Shown here: positions 8,448 to 17,371 of the stretch, in pieces
Layout: each line of letters opens with the position of its first letter
Numbering within the stretch: the first letter of the stretch is position 1
Source of the DNA: an uncultured bacterium
GTDB lineage: Bacteria; Cyanobacteriota; Vampirovibrionia; Gastranaerophilales; Gastranaerophilaceae
Reading direction: 5' to 3'
NCBI GenBank assembly: GCA_950022495.1
Contig: CATLLJ010000010.1
Coordinates: forward strand, 16,806-80,805
DNA: 64,000 nucleotides
Translations under genes and position numbers: made by a program
Notes under the pieces: model-generated
Databases searched by the model: none
Told to the model about the DNA's origin: nothing
Seen by the model: the letters and a program-made list of their open reading frames with translations, nothing else

Positions 8448-9184
8448 TGTTATCAGTAAATTCTGTAGGATCTAAATTATTTGGTTCAATGACAAAAGCA
8501 AAACCGGCTAAGAAATTATGTGAATGGTTCCAGAAAGATCCGGAAAAAGCCCTCGCATATTCAACAATTGCATCTGTAGCAATCAAAGACGGTATTGGCT
8601 GCGGTATGTACGTATACCAGAGTTTGCATAACGATAAAATTCCTGAAGAAAGAAGGAAATTCGTTTCAGCATTAGACTTAACAAATGGTATTTTGATGAT
8701 TGTTTCTCAAATTGGTATGTTCTTTGCAATGAGAAAAATCAACGATAAATTATTCCCGATGTTATTCTCAAAATCATTTGGTAAGAAAGCTAATTTGAAA
8801 CCAATATTAGAACAGGCACGTGTTGCTCAACGTAATGCAGGTATGAAACCTGATAAGAAATTCCGTTTAGAAGAGTTCTATAAAGAACATAAAGATAATT
8901 GCTTCGCAACATTCAAATTTATTACAGAACTTGCAGCAGCAACTATTTTGGCAAAACGAGTAATCGTTCCATTCATTGCAACTCCTCTAGCTAAAAAAGT
9001 AGAGAAGAAAATGGATGAAAAATCTGCAGCTAAAGCAGGAAATGCACAAAACAATTCAGGTGATAAATTTGAAAAACCTGCTGAAGTTTCAATGAAAGGT
9101 TCAAGCGGAGTTGAAGTTCCTCCGGAACAAGCTTCAGGCGATGCATTTGTAAGTACAAATTTACTTGCTAAATATAGAAACTAG
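8447..9184 (+). CDS. Unrecognised membrane protein coupled to the 6846 gene
   Basis: 245 residues; family not recognised. It starts at the TAATG overlap with the upstream gene and has GGGGG upstream as Shine-Dalgarno. Hydrophobic segments lie near residues 35-60, 78-100 and 145-172; between and after them the chain is strongly basic (KKVEKKMDEKSAAK). The C-terminal 50 residues are polar and Gly/Ser/Pro-rich, probably disordered. The layout resembles the upstream partner and the 54836 protein: hydrophobic anchors around charged linkers. Coupling suggests a shared complex. Followed by a clear terminator. Confidence 0.85.
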   Translation: MLSVNSVGSKLFGSMTKAKPAKKLCEWFQKDPEKALAYSTIASVAIKDGIGCGMYVYQSLHNDKIPEERRKFVSALDLTNGILMIVSQIGMFFAMRKINDKLFPMLFSKSFGKKANLKPILEQARVAQRNAGMKPDKKFRLEEFYKEHKDNCFATFKFITELAAATILAKRVIVPFIATPLAKKVEKKMDEKSAAKAGNAQNNSGDKFEKPAEVSMKGSSGVEVPPEQASGDAFVSTNLLAKYRN

Positions 9185-9201
9185 TAAAATTTTCTAAATA
9201 G

Positions 9202-9233
9202 AAAAACCTCTGATTAATTCAGAGGTTTTTTTT
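9202..9233 (+). terminator. Intrinsic terminator after the 6846-8447 pair
   Basis: AAAACCTCTGA pairs with TCAGAGGTTTT across a short AT loop and is followed by eight Ts. Confidence 0.9.
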
Positions 9234-9265
9234 ATTGTAATTTTGGTTTATTATTTTAGAAATTG

Positions 9266-9274
9266 TGATACAAT
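9266..9274 (+). promoter_or_regulatory. Extended -10 promoter of proB (leaderless)
   Basis: TGATACAAT is an extended -10 (TGN plus TACAAT) ending exactly six bases before the proB ATG at 9281. This places the transcription start at or next to the A of the start codon. Confidence 0.6.
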
Positions 9275-9280
9275 TGGTTT

Positions 9281-10429
9281 ATGGATAGATTTGAATTTAT
9301 AAACGCAAAAAGAATTGTTGTAAAATTGGGAACAAATGTATTACGTAATGATGAAGGATATGTTTCATTACCGCGTATATATACATTTATTGAAGATATT
9401 GCTAATTTAGTGAAAGCCGGAAAAGAGGTTATTGTCGTAACTTCCGGTGCTGTTGGTCTTGGTAAAAAGCGTCTCGGGCTGGAAGATACTCAAGGAACAG
9501 CTTTGAAACAGGCTTGTGCTGCTATTGGACAGGGTAAATTAATGTCAATCTATGAAAATGGATTTGATACTTACGGTCTTACTGCCGCTCAAATTCTTCT
9601 AACAGAAGATGATTTTTCTATACGTGAAAGATATTTGAGTTTGAGAACAACTTTGAATAAGCTTTTAGAATTAGGTACTATCCCGATTATCAATCAAAAT
9701 GACACAGTTTCTACTCTTGATGTTGCGATTAGATATATTCAAGAAGATATGCAGGTTTGTTTTTCTGATAATGATAAACTCTCAAGTCTGGTTGCAAGTG
9801 AATTGGATGCGGATTTGTTGATTATTTTGTCTGATATTGACGGTTTATACGACGATAACCCAAAAACAAATCCTAACGCGGAACTTATTAAAGAAGTTTC
9901 AGAAGTTGATGATAAAATATTAAGTCTTGCCTGCGGTGTATCTGACGGCGGTCGAGGCGGAATGGAAACTAAATTAAAGGCTGCAAGACTTGTTACAAGA
10001 TTTGGCGGTAAAGTTCTTATTGCAAATGGTAAACAGCCGTATATTATTAAACGAGTTTTTGAAGGTGAAGATTTAGGTACAATGTTCTTGCCTTCTAATG
10101 AAAATCTATCTGATAAAAAACGCTGGATTGGTTATGCAACTAATATTGTCGGTAAAATTATTGTTAATGAGGGTGCTAAAAATGCATTGCTGACCGGCGA
10201 AAAAAGTTTGCTGCCGATTGGGGTGGTTGAAGTTAAAAATACATTCCATAAGGGTGATGTAATTTCAATTCTTGACGAAAACAAATGTGAATTTGCCCGT
10301 GGAATTGTTAATTATGATTCTGAATCCTGCAAAAAAGTTATCGGTTCTCATTCTGATAATATTGTTGATATTCTCGGGTTTAAGAATTATGATGCAATCA
10401 TTACGAGAGATAATATTACTATTTTGTAA
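9281..10429 (+). CDS. proB: Glutamate 5-kinase
   Basis: 382 residues. It phosphorylates glutamate to gamma-glutamyl phosphate, the first step of proline synthesis. The amino-acid-kinase domain (1-260) shows VVKLGTNVL, VTSGAVGLGKKRLG, IINQNDTVS and the DGLYDDNP loop with GRGGMETKL. A C-terminal PUA domain (about 290-370) matches the long bacterial form. No Shine-Dalgarno precedes the ATG; the -10 box is six bases away. proA follows after 19 bases, giving a proBA operon. proC is not in the window. In many bacteria the kinase is feedback-inhibited by proline. Confidence 0.97.
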   Translation: MDRFEFINAKRIVVKLGTNVLRNDEGYVSLPRIYTFIEDIANLVKAGKEVIVVTSGAVGLGKKRLGLEDTQGTALKQACAAIGQGKLMSIYENGFDTYGLTAAQILLTEDDFSIRERYLSLRTTLNKLLELGTIPIINQNDTVSTLDVAIRYIQEDMQVCFSDNDKLSSLVASELDADLLIILSDIDGLYDDNPKTNPNAELIKEVSEVDDKILSLACGVSDGGRGGMETKLKAARLVTRFGGKVLIANGKQPYIIKRVFEGEDLGTMFLPSNENLSDKKRWIGYATNIVGKIIVNEGAKNALLTGEKSLLPIGVVEVKNTFHKGDVISILDENKCEFARGIVNYDSESCKKVIGSHSDNIVDILGFKNYDAIITRDNITIL

Positions 10430-10448
10430 TTTTTAATGGAGTTCTATC

Positions 10449-11702
10449 ATGGAAACAAATTTTATAGACATTGCAAAGAATGCTAAAATTGCATCTTTGA
10501 ATATTGCTGATTTAAATACAGAAATCAAAAATTCTGCACTTAATAAAATCGCAGAAGCTTTTGAAATTAATAAAGATGAAATTTTCGCAGCTAATAAAAA
10601 AGATTTGAACGAAGCTGAAATACTTGTGCAAAATGGTGAGATTACGAAGGCAACATTTAACAGATTAAAGCTTGATGAAAATAAAATGCGTGATATGATT
10701 CAGGGCGTACGTGATATTGCAAATTTAGCTGAACCGATTGGCAGGGTTCTGTTTAAAAGAGAATTGGATGAAAATTTAATTTTGACAAAGGTTTCTTGTC
10801 CTATCGGGGTTTTAGGGATAATTTTTGAGGCAAGACCTGATGTAATATCACAAATTGCATCTCTTGCTATTAAATCTTCAAATGTAGTTATTCTAAAAGG
10901 CGGTAAGGAATCTAAAAATACTAATAGAAAGATTTTGGAAATAATAAATAGTGCACTTGTGGAAATTCCTGAATTTCCTAAAAACGTTGTGCAACAAGTG
11001 TTTAATAGAGAAGATGTTGCAGAAATGCTAAAGTGTGATGAATATATTAATTTAATTATTCCAAGGGGCGGAAACAATCTTGTTAAATATATAAAAGAAA
11101 ATACGAAAATTCCTGTGCTAGGGCATGCAAATGGAATTTGTCATATTTTTGTGGATGAAACTGCTGATATTAATATGGCATCTAAGGTTGTTGTTGATGC
11201 GAAAACTCAATATCCGAGTGCCTGCAATGCTGTGGAAACCCTTTTAATACATGAGAATTTCAAAAAAGCGGATGAATTACTTGCTTCGCTGCAGTTGTCT
11301 GAAATCAAACTTGTACCGGATCCTGAAAGCTGGGACATTGAGTACGGCGACAAAATTTTGTCATATAAATTTGTAAAATCCGTGGATGAATCAATTGAAC
11401 ACATAAATACTTATGGTTCTGGGCATACGGATTGTATAATTACAAAAGATTTGTCAAACGCAGAAAGGTTTATGAATAATGTGGATTCTGCCGGAGTGTA
11501 TTTTAATGCTTCTACAAGGTTTGCAGACGGCTTTAGATACGGTTTTGGTGCCGAGGTAGGAATTTCTACCAATAAAACACATGCACGCGGTCCTGTAGGG
11601 CTGGAAGGGCTTACAATATATAAATACAAGCTTGTTGGTGATGGGCATGTTGTCGATGATTATGCAAAAGGCATAAAAACATTCCGTCATAAAGATTTGT
11701 AA
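10449..11702 (+). CDS. proA: Gamma-glutamyl phosphate reductase
   Basis: 417 residues, the family's usual length. It reduces gamma-glutamyl phosphate with NADPH to glutamate semialdehyde, the second step to proline. It belongs to the aldehyde dehydrogenase superfamily: Rossmann region IGVLGIIFEARPDV, LKGGKES, IPRGG, and the catalytic Cys in YPSACNAVETLL. The C-terminal GPVGLEGLTIYKY is diagnostic. Shine-Dalgarno GGAG lies before the ATG. Second gene of proBA. Confidence 0.97.
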   Translation: METNFIDIAKNAKIASLNIADLNTEIKNSALNKIAEAFEINKDEIFAANKKDLNEAEILVQNGEITKATFNRLKLDENKMRDMIQGVRDIANLAEPIGRVLFKRELDENLILTKVSCPIGVLGIIFEARPDVISQIASLAIKSSNVVILKGGKESKNTNRKILEIINSALVEIPEFPKNVVQQVFNREDVAEMLKCDEYINLIIPRGGNNLVKYIKENTKIPVLGHANGICHIFVDETADINMASKVVVDAKTQYPSACNAVETLLIHENFKKADELLASLQLSEIKLVPDPESWDIEYGDKILSYKFVKSVDESIEHINTYGSGHTDCIITKDLSNAERFMNNVDSAGVYFNASTRFADGFRYGFGAEVGISTNKTHARGPVGLEGLTIYKYKLVGDGHVVDDYAKGIKTFRHKDL

Positions 11703-11724
11703 TATTTAGTATTGGTTAAAAAGA

Positions 11725-11760
11725 ATACCCTCCGACGAGGAGTTGGGTCGAAAGTCCCAC
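11725..11760. other. Two adjacent short hairpins after proA
   Basis: CTCC and GGAG flank a five-base loop, directly followed by TGGG and CCCA flanking TCGAAAGT. The segment is G+C-rich compared with its surroundings and lacks a T-run. It sits between proA and the convergent 11767 gene and may be a factor-dependent terminator or a repeat remnant. Confidence 0.35.
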
Positions 11761-11766
11761 AAATAA

Positions 11767-12039
11767 CTAATCCTTGTCGATGTCGTAATCCGGGATATCG
11801 TCAACAAAATCTTCCAAATAGTTGTAAAAATTGTAGGCATAATTTTTTAAGTATTTAAATCGTTTGCTAATCATCATTAGTATTGTTTGATCGTCGCCGA
11901 TTTCTGTTTCTATAGCCTCGTCAACTATTATGCTTTCGAGAACTCTGGAAAGACATTCAATATCGGAAATTTCGTTTTTAATAATCCGTACGTTTTTTAT
12001 TATTTGTTTTAAATCTATTTCTGCTAATTCGTTTTTCAT
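11767..12039 (-). CDS. Small acidic protein, unknown
   Basis: 90 residues, family not recognised. It is mostly helical by composition, Ile/Asp/Glu-rich, with an acidic tail (VDDIPDYDIDKD). The pattern LSRVLESIIVDEAIETEIGD suggests an amphipathic helix pair. No membrane segment and no DNA-binding motif stand out. It is monocistronic, convergent with proA. No clear Shine-Dalgarno, so the start is not certain. Confidence 0.65.
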   Translation of the reverse strand: MKNELAEIDLKQIIKNVRIIKNEISDIECLSRVLESIIVDEAIETEIGDDQTILMMISKRFKYLKNYAYNFYNYLEDFVDDIPDYDIDKD

Positions 12040-12161
12040 TGTTTAATTTTTTTTAATAAGTATTAGTTTTTATATTACTTAATAATTTCAAATTATAATT
12101 CAATATTAATTACTATATAGTTTGATAATACTTTCTAAAGTAACTTTTGTTAAGAAATTAC

Positions 12162-12167
12162 TATAAT
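12162..12167 (+). promoter_or_regulatory. -10 box of the 12174 gene (leaderless)
   Basis: A perfect TATAAT ends six bases before the ATG at 12174. TGTTAAGAAAT, also seen at 2978 and 5923, lies just upstream. Confidence 0.5.
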
Positions 12168-12173
12168 AGAGTA

Positions 12174-12380
12174 ATGGACGTGAAAAATGAAATAAAAAGT
12201 TTAATAGCTAAGAAAGCGAGCACATTAAAAGATGTATGTGCTTCACTTGAGCAAGTTAAAAATAAAAAAGTTTGTCCAAATAATATTACTAATAAATTCA
12301 GACGAAAAACTATAAAATTTGATGAGGTTCAGGAAATTCTTGATGTTCTAGGTTATCATATAGAATTTGTCGAGAATTAA
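12174..12380 (+). CDS. Small HTH-like regulator
   Basis: 68 residues from MDVKNEIK. The layout resembles small XRE-like proteins of Firmicutes in which an N-terminal helix (IKSLIAKKASTLKDVCASLEQ) is followed by a recognition segment ITNKFRRKTIKFDEVQEIL and ends in GYHIEFVEN. The first helix-turn is divergent, and KNKKVCPN replaces the usual turn. The TTG at 12147 would place the start upstream of the TATAAT box and was rejected. Probably DNA-binding; target unknown. Confidence 0.7.
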   Translation: MDVKNEIKSLIAKKASTLKDVCASLEQVKNKKVCPNNITNKFRRKTIKFDEVQEILDVLGYHIEFVEN

Positions 12381-12412
12381 AAAGTATAAATGAAATAAGT
12401 TTTATTCATTCA

Positions 12413-12448
12413 TTTCTTTCTCTTTGGAGCCATGCAAAGAGAAAGAAA
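12413..12448. repeat. Perfect 14-bp inverted repeat
   Basis: TTTCTTTCTCTTTG and its exact complement flank the 8-base loop GAGCCATG; a partial third copy of the right arm follows near 12456. No T-run follows. It sits in the 189-base gap between the 12174 gene and aroF, which otherwise contains no supported gene. It looks like a palindromic intergenic element. Confidence 0.7.
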
Positions 12449-12569
12449 CAGAATCAAAGAAAGAGAAACTGGCGATTAAATGAAACGAGTCATCAGAAAC
12501 TACGTTTCCGAACCTTCCTAAAAGTAAATTCAGTGACATAAGTAGATTAGGTTTTAGCCAAAAAATATC

Positions 12570-13619
12570 TTACTCAACGTTTGGAATAGACATGCTTTTT
12601 TCTAAGTGAAGGGTGTCTATCAAATTGTTGATACGCGTAAATACTTCCTTGAACTGCGGAATAGACAGACTTTGTTTCCCGTCGCTTAGTGCTCTTGCAG
12701 GGTTGTGGTGAACCTCTACCATCACTCCGTCTGCTCCTACGACCAATCCGGCTTTTGCCATCGGTTCAATTAAATATCTTTGACCTGTTCCGTGGCTAGG
12801 GTCAACTATTATTGGTAAATGCGAGTATTTTTTGATAACAGGAATTGCTGAAATGTCTAACAGGTTTCTTGTGAATGCACTATCAAAACTTTTTAATCCT
12901 CTTTCGCAAAGAATTACATTTTCATTGCCGTTATACATTATGTGTTCTGCAGCAAGCAGGAATTCTCTAATTGTGCTTGCAGGTCCTCTTTTTAAAATAA
13001 TTGGTTTGTCACATTTTCCTACAGCTTTTAGAAGCTTAAAGTTCTGCATGTTTCTTGCACCGATTTGAATAATATCAGCATACTTATAAACTAAATCTAA
13101 ATCTTCTGAGTCCATAAGTTCCGTAACAACAAGAAGTCCGGTTTCTTCTTTTGCTTTTGCAAGGTATTTTAAACCTTTTTCGCCAAGCCCGTCAAAATCG
13201 TAAGGTGAAGTTCTCGGTTTGAATGCTCCCCCTCTTAGAAATTCACATCCAAGTTCTTTTGCTGCAACTGCAACTTCAAGAAGTCCTTCAAAATTATCTT
13301 CTACAGAACAAGGTCCAACCATTGCTACAGGTCTGTTTGCTCCTCCGATTTTAACCCCGTTTGAAAATTCTATTATGGTATCTTCTTGTTTTCTGTCACG
13401 TGATGCAAGTCTAAATGGTTCACGGATAAATTTAATCTTTTTAACTCCGTCCATTGCATCAATTTGATTTGCGGAAAGAGTTGTTTTGTCACCAAGGGCA
13501 TCAATAACTGTATGTACATCGCCTTCGTGTACAATTACCTGAAATCCGTGTTCTTTTAATAATCCTGTAACTGCATTAATATTTTCAACAGTTGCATCAC
13601 GTTCCATGATTATAATCAT
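12570..13619 (-). CDS. aroF: 3-deoxy-7-phosphoheptulonate (DAHP) synthase
   Basis: 349 residues. It condenses phosphoenolpyruvate and erythrose 4-phosphate, the entry to the shikimate pathway. This is the type I-beta form: an N-terminal ferredoxin-like regulatory domain (1-70) followed by a TIM barrel with GPCSVE, RGGAFKPRTSPYDFDG, QIGARNMQNF, LKRGP and DPSHGTG. The last three contact the PEP, phosphate and metal sites. Shine-Dalgarno AAGGA. Enolase, which makes the substrate PEP, is encoded just upstream on the same strand; the 58-base gap leaves co-transcription open. Confidence 0.96.
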   Translation of the reverse strand: MIIIMERDATVENINAVTGLLKEHGFQVIVHEGDVHTVIDALGDKTTLSANQIDAMDGVKKIKFIREPFRLASRDRKQEDTIIEFSNGVKIGGANRPVAMVGPCSVEDNFEGLLEVAVAAKELGCEFLRGGAFKPRTSPYDFDGLGEKGLKYLAKAKEETGLLVVTELMDSEDLDLVYKYADIIQIGARNMQNFKLLKAVGKCDKPIILKRGPASTIREFLLAAEHIMYNGNENVILCERGLKSFDSAFTRNLLDISAIPVIKKYSHLPIIVDPSHGTGQRYLIEPMAKAGLVVGADGVMVEVHHNPARALSDGKQSLSIPQFKEVFTRINNLIDTLHLEKSMSIPNVE

Positions 13620-13677
13620 AATTTTATTCCTTATTTACATTACATTATGATTATAATATTAAAACAAAGAAAAATAA

Positions 13678-14955
13678 TCAATGTTTTTTAGGATTGAAAG
13701 CATTTAGTCCTAAATATTTTGCATTGGAGCCAAGGTGTTGTTCTATTTTTAATAATCTGTTATATTTAGCAATTCTTTCACTTCTTGATAGTGAACCCGT
13801 TTTTATCTGACCGCTGTTTACACCCACTGCCAAATCTGCAATAAATGTATCTTCTGTTTCGCCTGAACGGTGTGAAATTATTGTTGTGTAGCCGTTATTT
13901 TTTGCATAGTTAATTGAATTCAAAGTTTCTGTAAGTGTTCCTATTTGATTAGGTTTGATTAGCACTGAATTCGCAACGGATTTCTCTAATCCCATTTTTA
14001 TTCTTTCAAAATTTGTAACAAATAAATCATCACCTACAAGCTGGCATTTTTTCCTTAATCTCTGGGTTAAAATTCTCCAGCCTTCCCAGTCTTCCTGACT
14101 CATTCCGTCTTCAATCGAAATAATCGGGAATTTTTCAACCATGTTTTCTAAAATTTCTGCAAATTCTATATTAGAATATCCATAGCCTCTTATAAAATAT
14201 TTTCCTTTTTCAAAAAATTCGCTTGATGCTACATCTAAACAAATTTTTACCTGATCTGTGGTATAGTTTGCACATTCTATTGCTTCGATTATTAATTCTA
14301 AGGCATCAGTGTTTGTCGGAAGATTTGGTGCAAAGCCTCCTTCATCTCCGACGCCGGTAGAAAGTTCTCGTTTTCTTAAGATATCTTTTAAGCTGTAAAA
14401 AATTTCTGCACCCATTTGAATTGCGTGTTTGAAGCTTTCGGCACCAACCGGAGCAATCATGAATTCTTGAAATTCAAGCCCGTTATTTGCATGAACTCCG
14501 CCGTTTAAAATGTTCATTAGAGGTACAGGCATGGTTTGTCCAAATATACCGCCGATGTATTCATATAAAGGCAGTTTATAATAATTGGCGGCAGTTCTTG
14601 CACATGCTAAAGATACGCCAAGTATTGCGTTTGCCCCGAGTTTACTTTTGTTTTCTGTCCCGTCTAAATCAATTAATGTTTTATCAATTGAAGCTTGTGA
14701 ACATACATTTTTATTTATAAGTGCAGGTGCAATAATTTTATTGACATTATTAACAGCTTGAAATACACCCTTACCGCCAAAATCTTCTTTGTTGTCTCTG
14801 AGTTCTACTGCCTCAAATTTGCCTGTAGAAGCTCCGGATGGAACCGACGCAACTCCAACTTCTCCTGAAAATAAAGATACTTCAACTTCTAATGTAGGGT
14901 TACCTCTTGAATCTAAAATCTGTCGAGCATGAATATTTTTTATTGCAGATGCCAT
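13678..14955 (-). CDS. eno: Enolase
   Basis: 425 residues, the full family length. It converts 2-phosphoglycerate to phosphoenolpyruvate. The N-terminal cap contains [12 protein letters not shown] and [10 protein letters not shown]; the barrel has [10 protein letters not shown] (general acid Glu), metal ligands in [13 protein letters not shown] and LVGDDLF, catalytic Lys in LIKPNQIGT, and SHRSGETED. All catalytic residues are present. Shine-Dalgarno AGGAGA precedes the ATG. With AdhE at 22 kb it supports a glycolytic, fermentative metabolism. Confidence 0.97.
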   Translation of the reverse strand: MASAIKNIHARQILDSRGNPTLEVEVSLFSGEVGVASVPSGASTGKFEAVELRDNKEDFGGKGVFQAVNNVNKIIAPALINKNVCSQASIDKTLIDLDGTENKSKLGANAILGVSLACARTAANYYKLPLYEYIGGIFGQTMPVPLMNILNGGVHANNGLEFQEFMIAPVGAESFKHAIQMGAEIFYSLKDILRKRELSTGVGDEGGFAPNLPTNTDALELIIEAIECANYTTDQVKICLDVASSEFFEKGKYFIRGYGYSNIEFAEILENMVEKFPIISIEDGMSQEDWEGWRILTQRLRKKCQLVGDDLFVTNFERIKMGLEKSVANSVLIKPNQIGTLTETLNSINYAKNNGYTTIISHRSGETEDTFIADLAVGVNSGQIKTGSLSRSERIAKYNRLLKIEQHLGSNAKYLGLNAFNPKKH

Positions 14956-15039
14956 AATTGTTTCTCCTAAAAATTTACTTTAAAACTTTAATTAAATTTT
15001 TAATTAGAAACAATTAGTCTGTCTGGTTAAGTCTGCCGG

Positions 15040-15699
15040 CTAAATATATTTAAAAATTTCATCCGGAGTATCGATAATAATTTCAGCGTTGTTTTCAAGA
15101 AGAAACTCTTTTGATTTAAATCCCCAGCTAACGCTTATGCATTTCAGATTTGCGTTTTTGGCTGTTAAAATGTCCACCTCGGAATCGCCAACATATATTG
15201 TCTGCATTGCATCTACATTTAATGTTTTCATAACTTTTAATACTGAATCAGGATAAGGTTTTTTTCTAATTCCTTCAGCTTCATTTTCACCTGCGGCAAT
15301 ATCTATTAAATCCGGAAAATATTTACCGCAAAGTTCTTTAACTGCCATATCAAACTTATTTGAAACCACTGCAGTTTTGCATCCTTGTTGTTTTAATTCT
15401 TGAAGCATTTTGATAATTCCGGGATACGCAGCAGTTTTGTTGTACATGTTCTGTGCATAATTTTGTTTGAAAATATTGAGACATTCATTAAAATTTGGAT
15501 TGTTTAATCCCATAGGAATAGCACGCTCTATTAGTTTTGCGACCCCGTTACCAACAAATTGTCTGATTTCATCTATTGTTCTTTCCAGATAGTTAAAATG
15601 TTTAAGTGCAAAATTAGTACTGTCTGTTAAGTCTTCAAGCGTATTTAACAAAGTTCCGTCTAAATCAAATATTATCAGATTTTTTTCTATATTTTTCAT
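15040..15699 (-). CDS. gph: Phosphoglycolate phosphatase-like HAD hydrolase
   Basis: 219 residues, HAD superfamily subfamily IA. Motif I IFDLDGTLLNT carries the nucleophile Asp; a helical cap domain follows (20-85); motif II is VVSNK, motif III Lys lies near RKKPYP, and motif IV is YVGDSEVDI. The order fits phosphoglycolate phosphatases, but HAD substrate assignment from sequence is weak. A TATAAT lies 8 bases before the ATG without a Shine-Dalgarno, so the mRNA may be nearly leaderless. Confidence 0.88.
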   Translation of the reverse strand: MKNIEKNLIIFDLDGTLLNTLEDLTDSTNFALKHFNYLERTIDEIRQFVGNGVAKLIERAIPMGLNNPNFNECLNIFKQNYAQNMYNKTAAYPGIIKMLQELKQQGCKTAVVSNKFDMAVKELCGKYFPDLIDIAAGENEAEGIRKKPYPDSVLKVMKTLNVDAMQTIYVGDSEVDILTAKNANLKCISVSWGFKSKEFLLENNAEIIIDTPDEIFKYI

Positions 15700-15765
15700 T
15701 AAAAATAATTATACTTCAAAAATTATTTATGATAAATTTGAATTATAAAAATGAAAGGTTTTTGT

Positions 15766-16203
15766 ATGGATAAGATTTCTGCTGAACAAGATAAAAAATA
15801 TACAAAATTGTTTCTGATAACATTATTTGTTGTTCTAATTTGTGGTGCAGTGTTGTCAGCGATTTTTACTAATTATAAAGAAGAAGTTTTAGTCTGTATA
15901 AAATCAAAAGATATTTGTTTTGTGAAAAAAACTAATTTAATTAACAAAGAATCAACAAAGAAACTTTTAAAATATTCAGATATTTCAGAAGTTAGTTATT
16001 TCAAAGAGAAAATTAAAGGTAACAGGTATGCAAAAGGGTACTCTAAGTATCTTATAACCTTTATCAAAAAGGATAACAACCCTGTTGTTGTATTCTCCAG
16101 TGCGTACTACGAAAAATCAAAACTGAATTCTGATATTGAAAAATTGTCAGAACAAATCAATAATAATGAAGATTCAGTTATTTTAATTAAAACTGATGAC
16201 TAA
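15766..16203 (+). CDS. Single-pass membrane protein, unknown
   Basis: 145 residues from MDKISAEQ, preceded by AAAGG; the ATG at 15751 lacks a Shine-Dalgarno. One membrane segment (about residues 15-37, LFLITLFVVLICGAVLSAIF) follows a short charged N-terminus. The remaining ~105 residues form a Lys-rich soluble domain with beta-strand-like pattern (YLITFIKKDNNPVVVFSSAYY). The pattern recalls small PH-like membrane-associated domains, but I do not recognise the family. Monocistronic. Confidence 0.75.
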   Translation: MDKISAEQDKKYTKLFLITLFVVLICGAVLSAIFTNYKEEVLVCIKSKDICFVKKTNLINKESTKKLLKYSDISEVSYFKEKIKGNRYAKGYSKYLITFIKKDNNPVVVFSSAYYEKSKLNSDIEKLSEQINNNEDSVILIKTDD

Positions 16204-16526
16204 TCAAAATTTTGTTAAAATTATATCTGTTAGATATCCTTGAAACTATACTATAGAATAAGTTTTCATTTTTATTTTTGTAAAAATTTTGTCAAAATTT
16301 TTCGATAATTTTGGATTTTTATTAAAAATATCCTCCTTAAGATGTAAATTTTTAAAATTTTTAGTATTTTTTTTATTTTTATGTTATAAATTTGTTAAAA
16401 GTTTAGAAATGTTAAGTGGCTTAATTCCACTTATATCTTGAATTTTTAAGTTTTTAAAATTTTAATCTTTTATTTATTTTAAAAAAGTAGTAGTATAAAA
16501 ATATAGATTTAAAGGAGGTCCAAAAA
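16204..16526 (+). other. AT-rich intergenic leader of the 16527 gene
   Basis: No gene is seen in this 323-base stretch. It is extremely AT-rich with many A/T runs. One hairpin (AAGTGG with CCACTT) lies near 16423-16441, and a TATAAA-like -10 near 16493 plus AAAGGAGG before 16527 serve the next gene. It may act as a long regulatory leader. Confidence 0.5.
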
Positions 16527-16757
16527 ATGTTTACATCTAGTAAAAAAGAACAAAAAGAAATGCAAGTTCAAATTATCGAATCAGCTGGTAAAATTTACAA
16601 TTACTTGTCTGACAAAGGTGAAGTTACAATCAACAAATTAAGAAAAGATATGGATTTAGATGATAATTTCACTTACATGGGTTTAGGTTGGTTATCTAGA
16701 GAAGATAAAATTTCTTATACTCAAAAACCAAAATCAATCACTGTTAAATTAGTTTAA
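16527..16757 (+). CDS. Winged-helix domain protein (DUF2582-like)
   Basis: 76 residues. It matches the small winged helix-turn-helix family around DUF2582: SAGKIYNYLSDKGEVTINKLRKDMDLDD, then the recognition segment FTYMGLGWLSREDKI, ending in a beta wing (YTQKPKSITVKLV). The LGWLSREDKI motif is the clearest marker. A very strong AAAGGAGG precedes the ATG, and a strong terminator follows, typical of an abundant short mRNA. Possibly a nucleoid or regulatory protein; its target is unknown. Confidence 0.85.
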   Translation: MFTSSKKEQKEMQVQIIESAGKIYNYLSDKGEVTINKLRKDMDLDDNFTYMGLGWLSREDKISYTQKPKSITVKLV

Positions 16758-16774
16758 TTAATAGCAAAAAAATA

Positions 16775-16806
16775 AAAAGCGGGGAATTTATTTTCTCCGC
16801 TTTTTT
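16775..16806 (+). terminator. Intrinsic terminator after 16527 gene
   Basis: AAAAGCGGGGA pairs with TCTCCGCTTTT (one G-T pair) and ends in a T-run. Confidence 0.88.
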
Positions 16807-16841
16807 ATAATGTGATAAAATAATAGAAAAACGGAGGAGTC

Positions 16842-17240
16842 ATGAATTTTAATATTTTTAGTCCTAAAGGTGAGATTGATAGAAGTACATTTGTAATATA
16901 TTATATTCTTTTGACTGTTCTTTATTTTATTATTGGATGGCTTATTTTTCCATTGTTTTTGAAATATAAATGGGAACCGCTTTTTGTGGAAGTATTATTA
17001 TTCGTTGTTAATTTGTTTGTATTCTTCAACTATAAAAAACGAATAATACAATTTGTGAAAAATCTTTTTGCCTGTGTAACTCTTTCTTTAATTTTAACAT
17101 TTGATCATCTAGCTCTGCCAATTTTATTGCAAAAAGATGGCGAAGCTTCTTTTATAATATTTTTAATTCTGGTTATTTTTGTATTTATTGTACAACCTGC
17201 AGTTATTGCTCTTATACCTGCAAAAAATATTGGAAAATAG
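16842..17240 (+). CDS. Four-helix membrane protein, DUF805-like N-terminus
   Basis: 132 residues, very hydrophobic. The first 25 residues (FSPKGEIDRSTFVIYYILL) resemble the start of DUF805 membrane proteins, in which G-R-I-x-R-x-x-F precedes the first helix. About four membrane segments are predicted: 18-40, 47-63, 75-92 and 105-128. A GGAGGAG Shine-Dalgarno precedes the ATG. No catalytic residues are visible. Function unknown. Confidence 0.75.
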   Translation: MNFNIFSPKGEIDRSTFVIYYILLTVLYFIIGWLIFPLFLKYKWEPLFVEVLLFVVNLFVFFNYKKRIIQFVKNLFACVTLSLILTFDHLALPILLQKDGEASFIIFLILVIFVFIVQPAVIALIPAKNIGK

Positions 17241-17269
17241 CTGATTTTTTATTTTATTAATTATTATGT

Positions 17270-17297
17270 AAAGAATTGTTAATAATTCTTTGTTTTT
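17270..17297 (+). terminator. Terminator-like hairpin
   Basis: AAAGAATT and AATTCTTT form a perfect 8-bp stem around GTTAAT, followed by G and five Ts. It separates the 16842 gene from the large coiled-coil gene. Confidence 0.6.
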
Positions 17298-17371
17298 GCC
17301 TGAAAAACTTAAAGAATATATGGATAAATTCCGATATCTAATGTGTATATCAATGGATAAAGGGAATCTCA

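Noticed and set aside
12432..12479. 15-codon frame inside the inverted repeat (MQRERNRIKERETGD)
   Set aside because: GGAG is only three bases from the ATG and the frame is made of the repeat arm; explained by the palindrome.
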